A stretch of 64,000 bases of DNA from Cucumis sativus. Its lineage: Eukaryota > Streptophyta > Magnoliopsida > Cucurbitales > Cucurbitaceae. The position numbers were made by a program, and so were the translations under genes. The stretch covers positions 2,666,001 to 2,730,000 of the forward strand of contig NC_026656.2 of NCBI RefSeq assembly GCF_000004075.3, written 5' to 3'. Numbering within the stretch: the stretch's first letter is position 1; every line of letters begins with the position of its first letter. This document shows positions 1-12,500 of the stretch, piece by piece. The notes beneath the pieces were generated by a model, which was not told the origin of the DNA, ran no database searches, and worked only from the letters and a program-made list of their open reading frames with translations.

Positions 1-265
1 TGGAAAGAAAGGAATAGCAGAATCTTTGACGATAGATTTAATTCTTTTGATTCTTTTTGGACTGTGGTTCAACACACAGCCTCTTGGTGGAGTACGAATT
101 ACACCAAACACTTTTGTAATTATAGCCTTTCTATGATTTTCAACAATTGGAAGGCCATTATGTCTTAGTTCCTTAGCTTCTTCCGGGGAGGGCCCTCTCA
201 TCCCTCGCCCTTAGGTTGTTCTGTTTTGTTATATGAATATACTTGTCTCTTATCAAAAAAAAAAA
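1..265 (+). mobile_element. 3' end of a LINE (non-LTR) retrotransposon
   Basis: An open frame runs from base 1 to a TAG at 166-168 and starts WKERNSRIFDDRF. This WxERNxRIF pattern, with a following tryptophan-rich stretch (SFWTVVQHTASWW), is typical of the C-terminal zinc-finger region of plant LINE reverse transcriptases. About 90 bases of 3'UTR-like sequence follow, then a poly(A) run at about 256-265, as expected for a LINE 3' end. The body of the element lies left of the window. Family membership is from motif recognition only. Confidence 0.75.
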
Positions 266-375
266 GATATCTATAGAATTGAAAGAAATATATATATGTG
301 AAAATTATTAGATAAAAAAACTAAATAAATCATTGGATGACAGTTCATATCAAACAAGAAATTGGAGAAAATTAC

Positions 376-607
376 AGAGGAAATCAAGGATGAGTCGGCC
401 ATCGCAGTATCTTCCAGAAGGGTTTCCGAAGAAGAGGTGACCATAAGGAGGGCCGATGGCCTCAATCCCAGAACTAACAAGACAGCCAGTGTCGGAATTG
501 GAGTCTCCGAAGTTGAAAACGGCGGGACGGTTGAAATGGCTGGATCTGGCCGTCGGAGCACCGAAAAAGAGGAGGAAGAAGAGGAAAGAGGCGGCGGGGG
601 AGGCCAT
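376..607 (-). pseudogene. Orphan GDSL esterase exon 1 (5' gene fragment)
   Basis: The minus-strand ATG at 607 opens a signal-peptide-like start and block I of the SGNH/GDSL family (FNFGDSNSDTG), then a conserved GRYCDGRLILDFL. A consensus donor (GT at 375-374) ends the exon after one base of a codon, the same phase as in the two complete GDSL genes of this window. No exon 2-5 follows before the window edge; instead a LINE tail occupies 1-265. Bases about 670-740 upstream match the region upstream of the complete gene at 16149-18878, so promoter and exon 1 were copied together. The remaining exons could lie beyond the LINE outside the window, in which case this would be a live gene with a LINE in intron 1. 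On the visible sequence it is a fragment. Confidence 0.7.
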
Positions 608-848
608 GGGGATTGGAACAGATGAGGATGGGAAAATGGCAGTGGCATAGGGGAATGTGAGGGGGAGAAGAAACGGTTGGTGATGGTGGTGGGTCGGTCA
701 GTTCAGTAAGCAAAAAGAGGGAGAAAGAAAAGAAGAAGAAAGGAGGCAAAAGAGGTTTAGAGAGAACTAGAAAAGGGTTTTGTGAAAAAGACTCATGTAC
801 GATTCCTTTTGTTGGTTGAATCCCAAGATTGGAAGTTTTTTCTTGCAA

Positions 849-1803
849 TCAACCATAATTTATATTATACTATAAGCTAAGCTGAGTTGAGCTCAAATTA
901 ACTTTTGATATTCAAATAGATAGTAAAAGTTTTATATTAGTTTAGTTTTGATTGTTATTTTTTCGATTTTTATCTTTTTTATTAGATGTTTTGTTAATAA
1001 GTAAATGTGAAAAACCACTCTATTATTGCTTTTTAACATTATTGTCTCTTTAAAGATCACTTTTGTTTCTTAAAAATAAAAACGAATAATAATTTTTTAA
1101 AGTACAATATCTAAAATAATAAAAATTAAAGTATAATAATCAAAATGATCATTTTTAATAAAAAAAACTAAAAATAAACAAGAAAAAGTTACTTTAGTTC
1201 TTAAATTTTAATTAGATTACATCTTGAATGCATGGGTTCCCTTGGATTTTCACTTCAAATATTATTCATAGGATAAATTAATAAAACTTTATAGAAAAAA
1301 AAATGATGTTAGGAGTTTTCTTTTCATTAAATTTTATTACCGAACATATGTAAGGATTAATTTGTACATGAGTCAAACTTATTTTAACACTAATTAGTGG
1401 ATGAATTAACCTCTAAACAAGATAAAAATTAAAATATTCAATTGGATTGAGAGTTGAATAGCATGAAAAAGCAATGGTGATCATAAAATTTATCTATACA
1501 TCTTGATTAATGTTCGATGCAAGTACCAAAGAAATCTTCATCGATGTCCATAGATATTTATGAGAAATAACTTAGTGTATATATAATATATTATAGCAAT
1601 TTTAGATCCTCAAAGCTAAGTTATGGAGACAACTATTTTCATTCAAACATTTATTACAACTAAACTTAGCTCACTTTGTTACAAATAGGATAAACTTTTT
1701 GTATACACTAAAATTGAGTTCCCTTCTGTATCTCATTGGATAATTCACTCATTGTTTCTTGTTAAAAGAAAAACATATATTACAATACATCGATCTTGCT
1801 AGA
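849..1803. other. AT-rich intergenic stretch, nothing recognised
   Basis: This is the spacer between the GDSL fragment and the 3' end of SLU7. I see no protein homology, RNA gene or structured repeat in it. The last part should hold the SLU7 3'UTR, which is read leftward from 1803. Confidence 0.5.
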
Positions 1804-4800
1804 TTAGTTGAGAAAATCCTTCATGGGATCATCATGATGTACCTTCTTCATCCTATACGCCTCCATGTCCTCCGCAGTTACCTGCACAAGGCCAGGTTGC
1901 ATGATTTTGAGCCCAACAAAGAAGAAATCTAACACATAACTCATACTAAGTAACGGAAACCCCTCCTATTGATTTAAACGAGAGAAAATTACATACCTCG
2001 TCATTCCATCTCACATTATATTTACGTTTTCTTTCATCTTTCTCTTCTTTTCTTCTTTCATCCTCCTAGCGAAACAAAAAATCTCGTGTAAGAAACAAGT
2101 GTCTTCTAGGAGAAAACCAAGATTTTAAACTTGATTATAACATGAGCTATTACTGCAGACATGGGCAATTAAATGTCATACCTTCTTGAGAGATTCGGTA
2201 AGCTTCTTCTGGTCAAGGACGAGATCATCGGGTACTTCACTTCCCCATGTAGCCAGCTTTTTCTCTTCCGTTGGGGCTGGTGTATCTGTTGTGTTGTCAA
2301 AAAAACCATTCAGGATTTCAATGAACTTCATACATGAAAGTAGCAAGCATATGATAGCTAATTGACATTTACATTCGTAAAGAAAAATGTTTCATTTTTC
2401 AATACATATATATATTTAATGTCATGGACACGGACATCTGATTCAGTGTAATGGAGACAACCATTAGCCAAACTAAGGAAGCATAAAAAGAAAATTCCAA
2501 AACAAGAATGTTCCAACCATTTATGCATGTAGTTAAAAGAAAGCCAATTTTTGTAAAAAATAACAGGACTACCACATTTAAGAAGATATAATAGGTCCAT
2601 TTTTTTCAAAAAACTACACACAGGTTTCTAAGTACACTAACCTTCAGAAGTTGCTTTGCGAGCTATATTAGACTTCATCAAGTCTGCTGATGCCTCGGCA
2701 GCCTCAATTCCGGCAGCCCCAGTGCAATAACTGTTCCGTATGGTTTGCTTACAACATTTATAGCCCCACTGATGATCCTTCCACCATGATCCCCAAACAC
2801 TCGTGTGATTATTAATGAAAACATCTTCCTCATATTTACTTTTAGGAAGAGCCATCTCCTTCAAGAGGGAAAAAGGAATTAGAAGACAAATCACAATCAA
2901 TCAGTAATTTCAAACCTTAAGCTTCTCTCACACATCTAAAACATGACAAGAGACAACAGAGATAAGAAGATTAAAATGAGAAAATGAAATGCACAAAATA
3001 CAAAAACAGCAACAGTTCTAATCTCAAACTTTCTAATTTGAGATTGAATGAACAGCATTATAACCATTTGTCTATCATAACTTTTATGGGCTTTAATAGC
3101 TTTTATAAAAAATATATATATATATATATCAAGTGTACTGGAGTAGGTAAAATTCATTGAAGGGCAGACCAAAATTTGGCTATATGGCTCCATTAACTAC
3201 AACGCAAACCACCTTGTGATTGAGCATTGTAATCAGAATCTATTAGTTTCACTGTTTCAGAAAAAAAGTGAAAAGACACAATTTTATACATGATATTTAT
3301 TTTATAAATTATTGGATAGACAACACAACATTTATTTTCAAGAACTTAAACATCAAGGAATATATTATTCTTAAAAGTGGATCACTAGATCCCAACATAA
3401 TGACTAAAACTTAATATACTAAAATGCAGATAACATTGTACATGAGAGAATGCATACAAACAGTTGCCATGATGCCTTCATTATTAGAATTCAACTAATC
3501 ATGCATTTTCAAAAATGCAACAGACATTTGACTCCCTATACCCTCCATCCACAAGCAGGCACAGGATAACAAACAGAAACAGGATACGAAATTTAGACTC
3601 TTCTTTCCATGCTTCCAGATAATCGGTCTGATGAAGTGTGGAAGCATGATACAGAAAATAAAGTATAGTTAGGTATTAATCTCATCAGAAGTAACAAAGT
3701 AAAAATGTGACAGGAAGGACATTATTCTAAAACGAAACCATATATTAACTCATAGTCGGTCAAATATGCTACATGGCAATGAAGTAGTCCTCTGTTGAGG
3801 GGAAAAAAGGACAGTTTGGATTAGATTTAATACCAGGCCTTTAACAATTCGGCCAGCACGATCATATTCAACTTGCCTCTCACTCTGTCCCAGTAAAAGT
3901 TCCCGAGGCAGCTGTTCCTCATCAGCAGCATTCCCATACTTCTCCATGATGGCATCCTTCGTATGTGACTTCAACTTCTCTTTAATAACCTTATAGTTCT
4001 TATAGAGAAGTTCAGCTTGTGACGGAGCAGCTTGCATATGGATATCTTGACCTTTGTCAAATGCTTCCCAAGCATGCACATTGAGTTGCTTGAAATCCAA
4101 AGCTTGCCCACTGATTCTATATTGGTTATCACCCTATTTTAATAGAGATGATCAAGAAAATTAGATCCATGCAAACTGATAAGTATTACGTTGTTATAAT
4201 TGTGACCAAACAGAAACTTCATTAACTTGTTTCAGATTCTTACTTCATAAAATTTCTCATTTGGATCGACATCAGGAAGAGGGTCTTCACGCATGGACCG
4301 AGTTTTGGGATCATAATAAGCAGAATTCACATCAAGATTTAAAAGATATTTAGCCGTATCCTCCCGAATACGCAAGTTCCTAAGATGTGAAGAAGTAATT
4401 AGTAAAAAGATTCATATGCTCTAGAAAAGAGCTAAGCTAGGGAGGAATAAAAGGATGAACAAACGTAAAAGGTGACATAACGTACCTTACAGTTCCTGTG
4501 CTTCCACCACCTGTTGTACGTACACGCTTCTCAACTTTTGCAAAGTCCATTTGTTTGCTTTCATCTACCTTTGCCTCATCAACCTTCAAATCATCTTCAT
4601 CTTCATCTTCAGCACTAACTTCATCATCTTCATTCTGCTTGGTATTTTTCTCTTCCAATTTCTTAAGTTGTTGCTCTTTCAAAAATTTTCTCCTTGCTTC
4701 ATCTCTAGCCTCATACCTCTCAATGACACGAGCATAGGTTGCTGGATCATAACCATTCCAACGATCCCTTTTTCCATCATAATCAAGTTCAAACGTCTCT

Positions 4801-6486
4801 ATCTTTTCATCGGGTGCTATGTGCATGTTTGTCCATTTTGCTCCTACCTTTCGGGGCCTTTCCATGCATGACTTTGAATCATGTGTCATTGCTCCACAAC
4901 TGGACAAGCAAATATGTCAGTTAAGTCATAAGAAAACAAAAATAAACAAGTGGAAAATTAGAACAAACTATAGATTGAGAATTTTATGATAAAGAGGAAA
5001 CTTCCATATATCACAAAGTTTAAGATCATGATTCCAAACCGTAATATTTTAAACTATACCTATCTGTACAGTAACATATGAAAGTTTAATGTCATTGTTA
5101 GATCATGTATTTGCAGCTGAGGCAGGGAGACAAATTTAAATTGCATCCTTGTACACCGAAACAAATTAAAGAGCAAACTCATCTACAAAATAATTGAATT
5201 TAGGGCCTCAAGGTGGCCAACATAACAAACATCCTAAGTAGACTATAAGGATCATGCATTCAATCTTTAGTTAAAATTTTCTTTCTTAGACAGTTGCAGA
5301 AATAGAGCAATCAAAAACTCTAAATGACTAGCATTTATCCACAAAGAAAAACACATGACCCAAAATAAAACCCTATTTTCAAACCTTCAAGTTGTAAATG
5401 AGTTTAAAACGCATCCATAACCTCAAGATTATGAACGAAGAACAATGCATATCCAGCAAAAGTTATGCAGCCATAAAATCATAGACCATGATTTTAAAGC
5501 CTCCTTCTTCCAATAGAGATAAAAATATAAAAGCATTGTAAGGTGCCACTAGTACGTAAGAGTACTAAATACACAGGCAAGAGAAAAGGCAATAGTTTTG
5601 TTTCTCTGAGAAACTTAGCCATCCACATTCAAAAGAATCTCCCAATTCTAAGCCAATAATATGGACATCTTTTTCACAGAAAAACATTTAATAAAAAGGT
5701 GAGATCTAATTCAATGTCCCCTATGTTCATCTTACTTACTTTTCACATGCACCCTTCCTATACTTGTCTGCCTGATGTATTTTTGCACCTCTGTCGTACC
5801 AGGATTTTGTATAATTCGGATCTGATTTCCATTTCCTTTGATGTTTTAAACTCTAGAATAAGATCCAAAGGAATTAAATCATCATGAACAAGGAACATAA
5901 AATCCAGAAAAAGAGTGAGAAACAGAAAAACTTACTGGTCTCTCAGCATTAAGATACCAAGGTGCAGAGGACATATATTGAGGAATATGAGGGTTGATTT
6001 CTTTCCCATCTTCATCGACCTCAGCCGGTGCAAGTCCTGCCTTACGTGCTTCCTCTAATTCCAGTTGTTTGCGATGATCCTCCCTAGATTTGAAAGCAAC
6101 TGCAATGCCAAGGAAAGAACATTCAAAACAATGGTTTATAGTAGGATGGTAGCTTTATTATATTCTAACTTAATAGGGTAACCGCTGTCACCCAAGATTA
6201 ATCCCTTCTCCCATTGCCCTTTTAGTTTTCAGTCTGAACTTAGATTCAGCAATATTAAAGGAGAAGTAAATGTACTTTGAGCAATAGTTCACTTTCATCT
6301 GCTAAATGAAAACTCTCGTCAAAAGAAAGAAAAGAGAACCAAAATCACCTGGTTCAACAATCCACAACTCACAAAAAAAACATCGAGCAAGACACAAAAA
6401 AGGTGAGACTATGTTCATAATTCTACCGAGACTTCTTGTTATAGATAAAATTATTGCATTTGAAATGTACCTGATGCAGTAGCCAT
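1804..6486 (-). CDS. SLU7: Pre-mRNA-splicing factor SLU7
   Basis: SLU7 is a nuclear second-step splicing factor that helps select the 3' splice site. Ten coding exons, all with GT-AG borders and matching phases: 6486-6471, 6099-5936, 5852-5740, 4899-4486, 4379-4244, 4133-3834, 2858-2642, 2285-2182, 2065-1997, 1881-1804. Together they encode 536 residues, close to the usual plant length of about 535. The CCHC zinc knuckle is visible across the exon 3/4 join as [14 protein letters not shown]. Other landmarks are [12 protein letters not shown], a glutamate-rich acidic stretch, [14 protein letters not shown], and the C-terminal [20 protein letters not shown]. No frame breaks were seen. The start is fixed by MATAS at 6486 in a 16-base first coding exon joined in phase to exon 2. 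TNL1 lies divergently about 2 kb beyond the 5' exon. Confidence 0.95.
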
Positions 6487-6663
6487 CTTCAGAAGAAACC
6501 GAAGGGATATTTGAGAGTAAGGCCAACGTTATTGAGAAGCCTAGCCAAAATAGAAAAGAAGACATAGGTCAGTGATATAGTTATACTAATGGCAATTGGC
6601 AACAGAATTAGGCAAACACACAGAAAATTAATCTTCCAAGAAAATTCTGATAGAAATGGTAAT

Positions 6664-6960
6664 AGGGTGTTATTAGACTATTAAGGGTATATTAGTAACT
6701 AATTAGGGGTTTGTTACACTCGTTGGTTGTAAACAAAGCAGGAGGGGAATGAAGAAGATAGAAAATATTTTGGAGAATGAATTAGGGCTTGAGAGTGATC
6801 TCGAGAATGGGAGGGTCCAAGTACCTCCAAAAATTGGTTTATCTTGTAATTCAATTATCGGGTATATTTCAATTTGTCCGGGTTTCATCAAATTCACACA
6901 ACAAAAGGTACAAGAGATAGATTCCAGAATAGTAGAAATAAGAGAACCCTCAAAATAATC
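6664..6960. repeat. LTR-like or other repeat insertion in the SLU7 5'UTR intron
   Basis: The segment begins TGTTATTAGACTATTAAGGG and reads like part of a Ty1-copia-type LTR in composition (a GGGTTTGTTAC stretch, then purine-rich GGAATGAAGAAG). It contains no convincing coding sequence and I could not verify target-site duplications. The call rests on style alone. Confidence 0.3.
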
Positions 6961-7281
6961 TTGAATATTACTATAGGTTACAAACTGATTTGATAGGGCA
7001 CACAGTCTAACTTTAGAAGTTTACTTCACTGCAACTCCTAAATAATAATTAAAACGAAAAAAAAAAAAAAAAAAAACTTGGTTCGAAACCTTGTTGAAAA
7101 TCTCATAATGCATTTGGAATGAGTAATCTAATAGAAAGAACCTAATGGTCATAAACTAGATAAAATCACTTAAAATGAATTCAGAATCATCTAAAGAGAG
7201 ATTTAACACCTAAAACCGGCCTAAAAGGGTTTGGGAATGAGTAGCGTTAAACTGGAATCGAATAATAAGAGTGGTGTTTAC

Positions 7282-7480
7282 CGAAACTCGACGGGAGAGA
7301 AAAAAACGCAGCTGAAACAAACGTGGCTCTGACGAAAAGAAGGAGTCACTAGTCGGAGTTCGTATGGGAGTTGATACACGGCGGAGAAGAGAGAGACGTA
7401 AGGGGGCGATTTGCGGTGGGAGGAAAGCCGACGATGACACAGATCTGCTCGAGCTGGAGACTGACCCGAAAGAGGGGAAA
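7282..7480 (-). other. Probable 5'UTR exon of SLU7
   Basis: This GC-richer block lies upstream of the SLU7 ATG on the same strand. Its left edge has a good minus-strand donor (TTTCG^GTAAAC, GT at 7281-7280). An acceptor-like TTTCTTCTGAAG lies directly before the ATG at 6486. I infer a 5'UTR intron of about 0.8 kb. The right edge (transcription start) is a guess. Confidence 0.4.
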
Positions 7481-8212
7481 TAAATTTTACGGGTTGGATT
7501 GGTTCACGTATATATATAAGAAAGTTAAAAAAAACCGGCTAACCAATAGATTAACCAAATCAATGCTAAGTCGGTTTTGGTTACATTTTATTTTGGATTG
7601 GATTTGTAAAATTTATATATATATATATATTAATTTATCTTTTTTTTAAGTATAACACAAAATATTTACAGTAATAAAATGAAAAAACGTGAAAATTTAA
7701 GCTTTTCAAAAAAGTTTAAAATTTGTCCTTTCTTATCATATTTTAAAATCTAAACGATCATGTATTAAATATAAACTATTGTTGACTAAGTATAAATTAG
7801 GGTAGAAAAATAATTTACTATTAAATTGTTTTATTGCGTGTAAATATTTTACTGTTATATGTTTCAAAATATTTATTATTATTATTGATTTAACCTAGTA
7901 TTATTGTTTTGTTGATTATAAATTTTAAAAAAAATTGATGTAACATATTTAGGCTATTTATTACATCCTTCTTAGAAAATATAAGCTTAACTTTAAATTA
8001 CGGGTTGGTTCATAATTTGCATCTAACTTGGTTCAACTTCACTTATGTACATAGTATTTAAATCACTCAAACTAACTTAAATTTATAGATAAAATTGAAC
8101 CCAAAAATGATTTTCATAATAGATATTGTAATAAAAAGAATAAACTTTAAAGTTTGTAAATTTATTTTTATATATTTTTATAACTTACCAATCAAATTCT
8201 AAAATGAGAATT

Positions 8213-8441
8213 GACAAAAATAGCAAATTTGATAAAATATTTACAAGTTATAGTAAAATTTTAAATTTTATCAATAACAAAATTTGATACACAGTTATAT
8301 CGGTTTAGGGTTTAGGATTTTATGAATGACATTGATAGGCTAGTGATAGAAGTTTATCGACTTCTATCGGTGATAGAATTCTAACCGATAGACTTTTCAA
8401 ATTTTGTTATGATTTGTAAATATTTTAATTTATTTTATTTT
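8213..8441. repeat. MITE-like palindromic repeat, copy 1
   Basis: An outer arm (TTTGATAAAATATTTACAAG) and its approximate complement (TTTGTAAATATTTTAATTT) flank a core of GATAGAAGTTTATCGACTTC. The same architecture recurs at many places in the window. It is non-coding and imperfect, so an old copy. Confidence 0.55.
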
Positions 8442-8694
8442 TAATTTTTTTTTTACTATATTTATAGTCACACTCAACCTTCGGCTACATTTTGATTTAG
8501 ATATTATTTAGTCTATATACTTTTTGTATTTCTCGTTAACGCTTTAAAAGAAAGTAAAAAAATGTCTTTGTATCCCTATTAATTGTGGAAATAAATTACA
8601 TAATATTTGTTAAATGTAGTAAAAATATGAGACACGATAGAATGTAAAAATATAATATTAAAATAATAAATAAAAGGTCATTTTTAAAAATAAT

Positions 8695-8862
8695 AAAATA
8701 ATTTAAAATGATTATAACAAAACTTTGGATTCTATGCCGGATAGAAATCGATAGACTTCTATCACTATCTATCAATGTCAATGATTGAAAGATATCAATG
8801 TCTATTATCTATAGAATCTGAAATTTTGCTATATGTTTAAATATTTTATTAAATTTATTGTT
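8695..8862. repeat. MITE-like palindromic repeat, copy 2
   Basis: It has the same family features: an arm with TATAACAAAACTTTGGATTC, a core rich in ATCGATAGACTTCTATCA, and a closing arm GAAATTTTGCTATATGTTTA. Confidence 0.5.
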
Positions 8863-9502
8863 TTCTATAATTTCTCTAAAATAAAATTAAAAAATCTATA
8901 AAAAAAATTATTTCTGAAGGAAATTTCAATTTTCAACTATGTATATCTTACAAAACACATAAAATGTGCAATTTGAGAAGCATGAGTTTGGTATATTCTT
9001 GAAAATGTGCAATTACATGAGTTTGATATCTTCTTCAGCTAACATGACAAACATGGCAATGGACACTGAAGCATAATCAGTATCTATTTTGGTAACATCT
9101 ATAATATTAACTAGCATTTTTAGAAATATTTTTAATGTAATTTAAAACTTTCAAAATTTTACCCAATTAGTTTTATGTTTTGAGTTTAGCTTTGAGGGCT
9201 ATATGTTTATAATTCCAAGACTCTCAACCATATCTTTATTTTAACCACAATTAATAGATAAACGAAAGAGCACGGAAATAAAGCAAATTCTACAGAAAAG
9301 TCCTTCGATGGACTTTTAATCAATCATCAAAATTCAAAAGGCGATGCCCACTTCCTCAATGTGAACAATTCTGCTCCGTGGAAGAATATTTACATCTCCA
9401 CTTTATCTATTACATTCTTCTTCTTCTTCATTTTTGCTCTGTTTTCTCCACACAAACGTTGCGTTGTCGATTTTTCTTTGCTTCGATCTCTGCGTTTCTT
9501 TG

Positions 9503-12500
9503 ATGGGTTCTTCCACTGCTGCAACAGAATCCATGGCTTTTGAATGGAGTTATGATGTTTTTTTGAGTTTCAGAGGAGAGGATACTCGTACCAATTTCAC
9601 CAGTCATCTTGATATGGCCTTGCGTCAAAAGGGGGTCAACGTCTTCATAGACGACAAGCTCGAAAGGGGTGAGCAAATTTCTGAATCCCTTTTCAAATCT
9701 ATACAGGAAGCTTCCATTTCTATTGTTATATTCTCTCAAAATTATGCATCTTCTTCCTGGTGTCTGGATGAATTGGTGAACATAATTGAGTGTAAGAAAT
9801 CCAAGGGCCAGAATGTTTTCCCAGTTTTCTATAAGGTGGATCCGTCGGATATACGAAAACAAACTGGTAGCTTCGGAGAAGCAATGGCCAAACATCAGCC
9901 TAAGTTCCAAACAAAGACCCAAATTTGGAGGAAAGCTTTAACTACTGCTGCTAACTTGTCTGGTTGGGATCTAGGAGCTTATAGGTATATATTTTTACGT
10001 AAATCTTGCTTGTCCTATCTTTTCCAGATCTCATTTTCAATGCCATGTCTTTTTTTTTTTTACTCATTTATCAACGAGCACACTGCACAACTTTTGTCTT
10101 AGAAGATCCATTCTCTCGCAAGATGCCATTTAATTAACTGTGAACATCATTCTTTAGTTTTGTTATCATTACGTATTTAACAACAGGAGGGAGGCTGATC
10201 TTATTCGGGATCTTGTTAAGGAAGTGTTATCTACAATAAATCGCACTCGCACACCCTTATATGTCGCCAAGTATCCAGTTGGAATTGATTCTCAACTAGA
10301 ATACATGAAGTTTCACTCACATCATCTCAACAAGGGAAACAAATTCCAATATTGGACACAAAATGAGTATGAGTCTGATATTGGTGTTTACATGGTGGGG
10401 ATATATGGCATTGGAGGCCTTGGTAAGACAACTTTGGCTAAAGCTCTATACAATAAAATAGCTAGCCAATTTGAAGGGTGCTGTTTTCTATCAAATGTTC
10501 GACAAGCTTCAAACCAATTCAATGGCCTTGTTCAACTACAGCAAAACCTACTCTATGAAATCTTAGAGGATGATTTGAAGTTTGTCAATCTTGATAAAGG
10601 AATTACCATCATAAGGAATAGACTGCGTTCAAAGAAAGTTTTGATAGTTCTTGATGATGTGGATAAGCTCGAACAACTAGAAGCATTGGTTGGTGGACGT
10701 GATTGGTTTGGTCAAGGTAGTAAAATCATAGTGACGACGAGGAATAGTCATTTACTTTCTAGCCATGGATTTGATGAAATGCACAATATTCAAGGATTGA
10801 ATCAAGACAGAGCTATTGAGCTTTTTAGTTGGCATGCTTTTAAGGAAAGTCATCCATCAAGTAATTATTTAGACCTTGCCGAACGTGCTACAAGTTATTG
10901 TAAAGGTCATCCTTTGGCTCTTGTTGTTCTGGGTTCTTTCCTTTGTAATAGAGGTCAAACAGAATGGAGAAGTATATTGGATAAATTTGAAAACTCTTTG
11001 AACAATGATATTAAAGATATTCTTCAATTAAGTTTTGATGGGCTGGAAGGTGGAGTAAAGGATATTTTTCTTGATATTTCTTGTTTATTTGTAGGGGAAA
11101 AATACAATAATTGTGCTAAAAAAATGTTGAGTGCATGCCATTTGAACGTAGATTTTGGAATTATGATACTCATGGATCTTTCACTTGTTACGATTGAAAA
11201 GGATAGAGTGCAAATGCACGGATTAATACAACAGATGGGTCATAGCATAGTTCATAATGAATCATTTGAGTCAGGAAAGAGGAGTAGATTGTGGTCGGAG
11301 CGGGACATTTGGAACGTGTTTGTTAATAATTCGGTGAGTAACTCTTTCCTAAAATATCGAATATTTTAATTATTTTCAGGACTTCACCTGATAATAAATG
11401 TTTGTGAAAGTAAGTTGTCAATAATGTTAAATTACTAAATCTATGACTTCGTAGGGAACAGATGCAATTAAAGCCATAAAGTTAGACTTGCCTAATCCCA
11501 TAAACGTAAATGTAGATCCAAAAGCATTCTTTAGAAGCATGAAAAATTTGAGATTGCTTATCATTCGAAATGCACAAGTTTGTACAAAGATTAAGTACCT
11601 ACCTAATAGCTTAAAGTGGATTGAGTGGCAAGGATTTGCTCATCGAACTTTCCCGTCGTGCTTCATTACCAAAAATCTTGTTGGACTTGATTTGCGACGT
11701 AGCTTCATCAAAAGATTTGGGAAAAGACTTGAGGTAAAATATATTTCTTTCCTTATGTGTATTTGATTGGAGGTTTCTTCATTGTTTTTCTTGAAAACTT
11801 TTAATGGGTAGCTTAACTACATTTTACAAAAAAAAATCACAAATGCGATTTTAGCAAAATTTATCATGGATTAACTTCTAGTAGTCATATATTTTTAACA
11901 AATTTATAAAATATAACAAAATTTATCAATGATAGACTGATCTATCGTACAACAATAGGCTCCTACTAGTCATATGGTCTATCATTAATATACTCCTATT
12001 AATGATATGATCTACCGTGGCTAAAATTTAAAAGTTGAAGCTTTACAATTTTTTGGATTGTAATATATATGTTATCATTTTGAGGGTTGATTTTTTTTAA
12101 TGCAATTATCATAATTCAAAATAATATATTGGGTAGATTCTTTTTATGTTATGACTTTACTTGAATAAGATTTGTTATATAGAAGCTAAGATTGTCCAAT
12201 TATATTGTGTGTCCTTTCAGTTACAAGATTTCGTATTAGGTTAAGTTTTTAATTTTTTTAATTTTAAATTTGATTTAAGATCAAATCAAACTAAAAATTG
12301 AAATCAAATTTCGAGTGTAATTAAATTGACTAAACTACATTCTCAATCTGTTTAAGATATCAAATTAAATGGTTAGTTTACAATCTACAAAATTCAAGAT
12401 AATATATTTTAGTCATAATGGTTACTTTAAAAAATAATAATTAATTAATAAATTACTTTTAAACTAAAAACTTAATTCAAAACTATGTTTAATTTAAACT

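Larger units (their letters stand above)
7481..9502. other. Divergent intergenic region between SLU7 and TNL1
   Basis: This is AT-rich DNA between two genes transcribed away from each other, so it should contain both promoters. It holds a short (AT)n run at about 7612-7630 and two copies of the palindromic repeat at about 8213-8441 and 8695-8862. No coding sequence is supported. Confidence 0.5.

Noticed and set aside
9434-9502. Upstream extension of the TNL1 N-terminus
   Set aside because: The extension opens at TTG. The first ATG in frame is at 9503 and gives the usual short leader before the TIR domain.
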